A stretch of DNA of 15,060 nt from CAG-582 sp964551965 (GTDB lineage Bacteria > Bacillota_I > Bacilli_A > RF39 > UBA660), in assembly GCA_964551965.1 (NCBI GenBank), contig CAZKFB010000033.1, positions 1 through 15,060 on the forward strand. The letters run 5' to 3'. A program made the translations under genes and the position numbers. Of the stretch, positions 13,206-15,060 are shown piece by piece. The stretch's first letter is position 1, and the number at the start of each line of letters is the position of its first letter. The notes under the pieces are model-generated. The model was not told the DNA's origin. It did not search any database and worked only from the letters and a program-made list of their open reading frames with translations.

Positions 13206-14024
13206 ATGCCAGAAATAGCTGAAGTTAGAACTGTTGCTAAAGTTTTAAATAAAAGTATAGTTGGTAAAAAAATAATTGGTATTGATATTCTTTATGATGG
13301 TATTATTGATGGTGATATTGAAGATTTTAAGAATTCTATTAAGGAACATACAATTACTAATGTTTCTAATTATGGAAAATGGATATTCTTAGTACTAGGT
13401 GATTTAACTATCATGTCTCATTTAAGAATGGAAGGTAAATATTACTATAAAGATTCAATGGAACCTATTGAGAAACATGAACATATAATATTTCATTTAG
13501 ATGATGGACATGATTTAAGATATCATGATACGAGAAAATTCGGCGTAATGAAACTTGTTAAAACTGAGGAAATATATAAGACTAAAGAAATAAGTAAATT
13601 AGGTATAGAACCTGATAATTCATGTTTAACGGGAGAATATATTTATAATGCTATTCATAAATTGAAAGGCCCAATTAAAAGTGCATTACTTGATCAAACA
13701 ATTATTAATGGACTTGGTAATATTTATGCTGATGAAGTATTATTTGCATCAAGATTAAATCCGGTAAGAGAATGTAGTAAAGTTAGTTTAAAATCATGTG
13801 ATTTAATTGTTGAATCAGCAAGGGATATTATTTCTAAAGCAACGAAGTATGGAGGAACGACAATTAGAAGTTATACTTCTTCTTTAGGAGTAAAGGGAAG
13901 TTATCAAGATTATTTGTGTGTTCATACAAAAGAAGGAGAACTATGTCCTGTATGTGGTTCCATAATAAAAAAGACAAGAGTAGGTGGAAGAGGAACTTAC
14001 TACTGTCCTAAGTGTCAAAAATAG
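13206..14024 (+). CDS. mutM: Formamidopyrimidine-DNA glycosylase (Fpg/MutM)
   Basis: At 272 residues it has the usual family length. The enzyme removes 8-oxoguanine and other oxidised purines and nicks the abasic site. The N-terminal MPEIAEV keeps Pro2 (Schiff-base nucleophile), Glu3 and Glu6, though position 5 is Ala rather than the common Pro and position 8 is Arg rather than Glu. Lys58 (YGKW) and HLRMEGK (72-78) match the catalytic core, DTRKFG (108-113) matches the DNA-contact block, and DQTIINGLGNIYADE (163-177) is the helix-two-turn-helix. The C-terminal zinc finger is intact: Cys247, Cys250, Cys267 and Cys270, with the conserved Arg262. The ATG lies 7 nt after the preceding gene's stop, with AAGG at 13192-13195, so it is co-transcribed and probably coupled. 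polA-mutM proximity is common in Firmicutes. Confidence 0.95.
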   Translation: MPEIAEVRTVAKVLNKSIVGKKIIGIDILYDGIIDGDIEDFKNSIKEHTITNVSNYGKWIFLVLGDLTIMSHLRMEGKYYYKDSMEPIEKHEHIIFHLDDGHDLRYHDTRKFGVMKLVKTEEIYKTKEISKLGIEPDNSCLTGEYIYNAIHKLKGPIKSALLDQTIINGLGNIYADEVLFASRLNPVRECSKVSLKSCDLIVESARDIISKATKYGGTTIRSYTSSLGVKGSYQDYLCVHTKEGELCPVCGSIIKKTRVGGRGTYYCPKCQK

Positions 14025-14032
14025 ATAATATA

Positions 14033-14054
14033 TGTTATAATTATCTTAGAGGTG
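14033..14054 (+). promoter_or_regulatory. Extended -10 promoter and RBS of the last gene
   Basis: TGTTATAAT (14033-14041) is a perfect extended -10 without a clear -35. AGAGGTG (14048-14054) follows immediately, and the ATG is at 14059. The predicted leader is about 11 nt, like the one of polA. Confidence 0.6.
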
Positions 14055-14058
14055 TGAG

Positions 14059-15060
14059 ATGAAAAAAAGTAGTAATGTTGAAGAAGTAAAGACAACTAAG
14101 GCTAAACCAAAAGCAAACACGAAGGTAAAAGAAAAAGTTAAAGAAGAAATGCTTGAAAAAGAAGAAACTAAACAATTGGATGTAATTGAAGTTCAAGAAG
14201 AACTTGAAACTAAAAAAGAGAATAAAGTATTAAAAATATTAAGAATTATTTTCTTGGTAATAACTGCTCCAGTTTGGTTACCTTGGAAGTTATTATTTGT
14301 TAGAAGAAAGAATCGTAAGTTTAAAGATATGAGTACTCCAATTAAAGTATTTAGAGTATTAAGAAGTCCGATTACTTTACCTTTAAAGTTTTGTATATTT
14401 ATGCTTATTATAGGTATAGAATTATTTATTGGTTATAAAATAAGATTTTCACCAGTAACTTATCCAATCACGAGATTATCTGTTCATAATCATTATTTAC
14501 AAAAACCAAGTAAGAAATTAGATGGAGTAATGGAAGTATCTGCTTGTGAATTAAATAACCATTATGATGAATTTAAAAAAGCTTTTGAATATATCGATGA
14601 ATGGGATTTAGATTCAAAGAATAAAATGTATGTTGTATTAGATGCTAATATTACTAAGTTTGCATTTGATTATATCGATGATAAAACAGTAAGCTATTAT
14701 TTAAATCGTTTTAATAATGAACCTCAATTGAGGGATGATGTTAGAGTAATTGCTAGGGATGTTAATAAAATATTAAATCGTGTAGTTAAAGAATTTCCTG
14801 AATCAGTTCCTTATGAAGAGTTTGAAATATTTACAGGACCAGCATCAGCTATAAGTGGTATGGTTGATTATCGTCAAATCTTAGATATCTTATGGGCTGG
14901 AACTAGTACGATGATTAATACAGGAATGGTGGAAATAAACGAATCATATGTCGTAAGTGATACTGAATTAGAAATGTTTGATATAGGTATAGAAATGATA
15001 GTTTACTATAGTAAAGGACATTCTATTGTTGAATCATATGACTATATATATGAAAAGTAT
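14059..15060 (+). CDS. Membrane protein of unknown function (3' end outside window)
   Basis: The frame is open for 334 codons to the window edge and its stop is not seen. Residues 1-57 are a lysine/glutamate-rich low-complexity tail, presumably cytoplasmic. A first hydrophobic segment (about 58-80, containing TAPVWLPWKLLF) is followed by a strongly basic loop (81-90), and a second membrane helix spans about 108-127. The rest (about 128-334) is a soluble mixed alpha/beta region with many acidic and tyrosine residues. With both termini in the same compartment, the large C-terminal part would lie with the N-terminus if both helices span the membrane. I recognise no enzyme motif. It follows mutM after 34 nt without a terminator but has its own extended -10 promoter. 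Firmicutes often have coaE or ytaF here; this gene is neither. Confidence 0.75.
   Translation, partial: MKKSSNVEEVKTTKAKPKANTKVKEKVKEEMLEKEETKQLDVIEVQEELETKKENKVLKILRIIFLVITAPVWLPWKLLFVRRKNRKFKDMSTPIKVFRVLRSPITLPLKFCIFMLIIGIELFIGYKIRFSPVTYPITRLSVHNHYLQKPSKKLDGVMEVSACELNNHYDEFKKAFEYIDEWDLDSKNKMYVVLDANITKFAFDYIDDKTVSYYLNRFNNEPQLRDDVRVIARDVNKILNRVVKEFPESVPYEEFEIFTGPASAISGMVDYRQILDILWAGTSTMINTGMVEINESYVVSDTELEMFDIGIEMIVYYSKGHSIVESYDYIYEKY

Noticed and set aside
1..15060. CRISPR arrays, tRNA or rRNA genes and complete insertion sequences
   Set aside because: No regularly spaced repeats, no cloverleaf with the T-loop GTTCRA pattern, and no transposase motif or terminal inverted repeats were seen on reading both strands.

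Overview
The window looks like a chromosomal segment of a very AT-rich, low-GC Gram-positive-type bacterium. The likely source is an uncultured gut member of the Bacilli close to the Mollicutes branch, an inference from codon use and gene content rather than a phylogenetic test. Genes are packed tightly with short spacers. Shine-Dalgarno sites are strong, -10 boxes are mostly extended (TGnTATAAT), and terminators are compact hairpins that often contain the stop codon. TGA serves as a stop once, at the end of the DedA gene, so the standard bacterial code fits better than the Mycoplasma code. Exported cell-wall proteins, including an SH3b/glucosaminidase, imply a walled cell.

Region 1 (1-2400) reads mostly leftward and looks accessory. 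It holds a short AT-rich 3' end that could be the tail of a serine recombinase, a small unknown membrane protein, a membrane-anchored SGNH hydrolase on a 20-threonine stalk, and an orphan NMT1/SsuA-type substrate-binding protein that lacks its second half. Region 2 (2470-5350) has a small unknown cytosolic gene converging on a DedA-family membrane protein at a shared bidirectional terminator. A long coiled-coil/acidic protein with a helical C-terminal domain follows.

Region 3 (5400-8990) is the most striking part. A two-gene operon encodes a secreted SH3b-glucosaminidase that ends in a complete two-repeat dockerin, followed by a membrane-anchored protein that starts with a cohesin-like domain. 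Together they look like a minimal cohesin-dockerin system that holds a wall-cutting enzyme at the cell surface. A small membrane-anchored protein resembling a degenerate polysaccharide deacetylase comes next (9015-9764).

Region 4 (9768-15060) is a DNA-repair neighbourhood: polA (no functional proofreading motif), an unrecognised HExxH protein, and mutM/fpg. It ends with a membrane protein that runs off the window. The polA-mutM proximity is ancestral in Firmicutes. The HExxH gene between them has its own consensus promoter and is probably co-transcribed with mutM. No tRNA, rRNA, CRISPR array or complete insertion sequence was seen.
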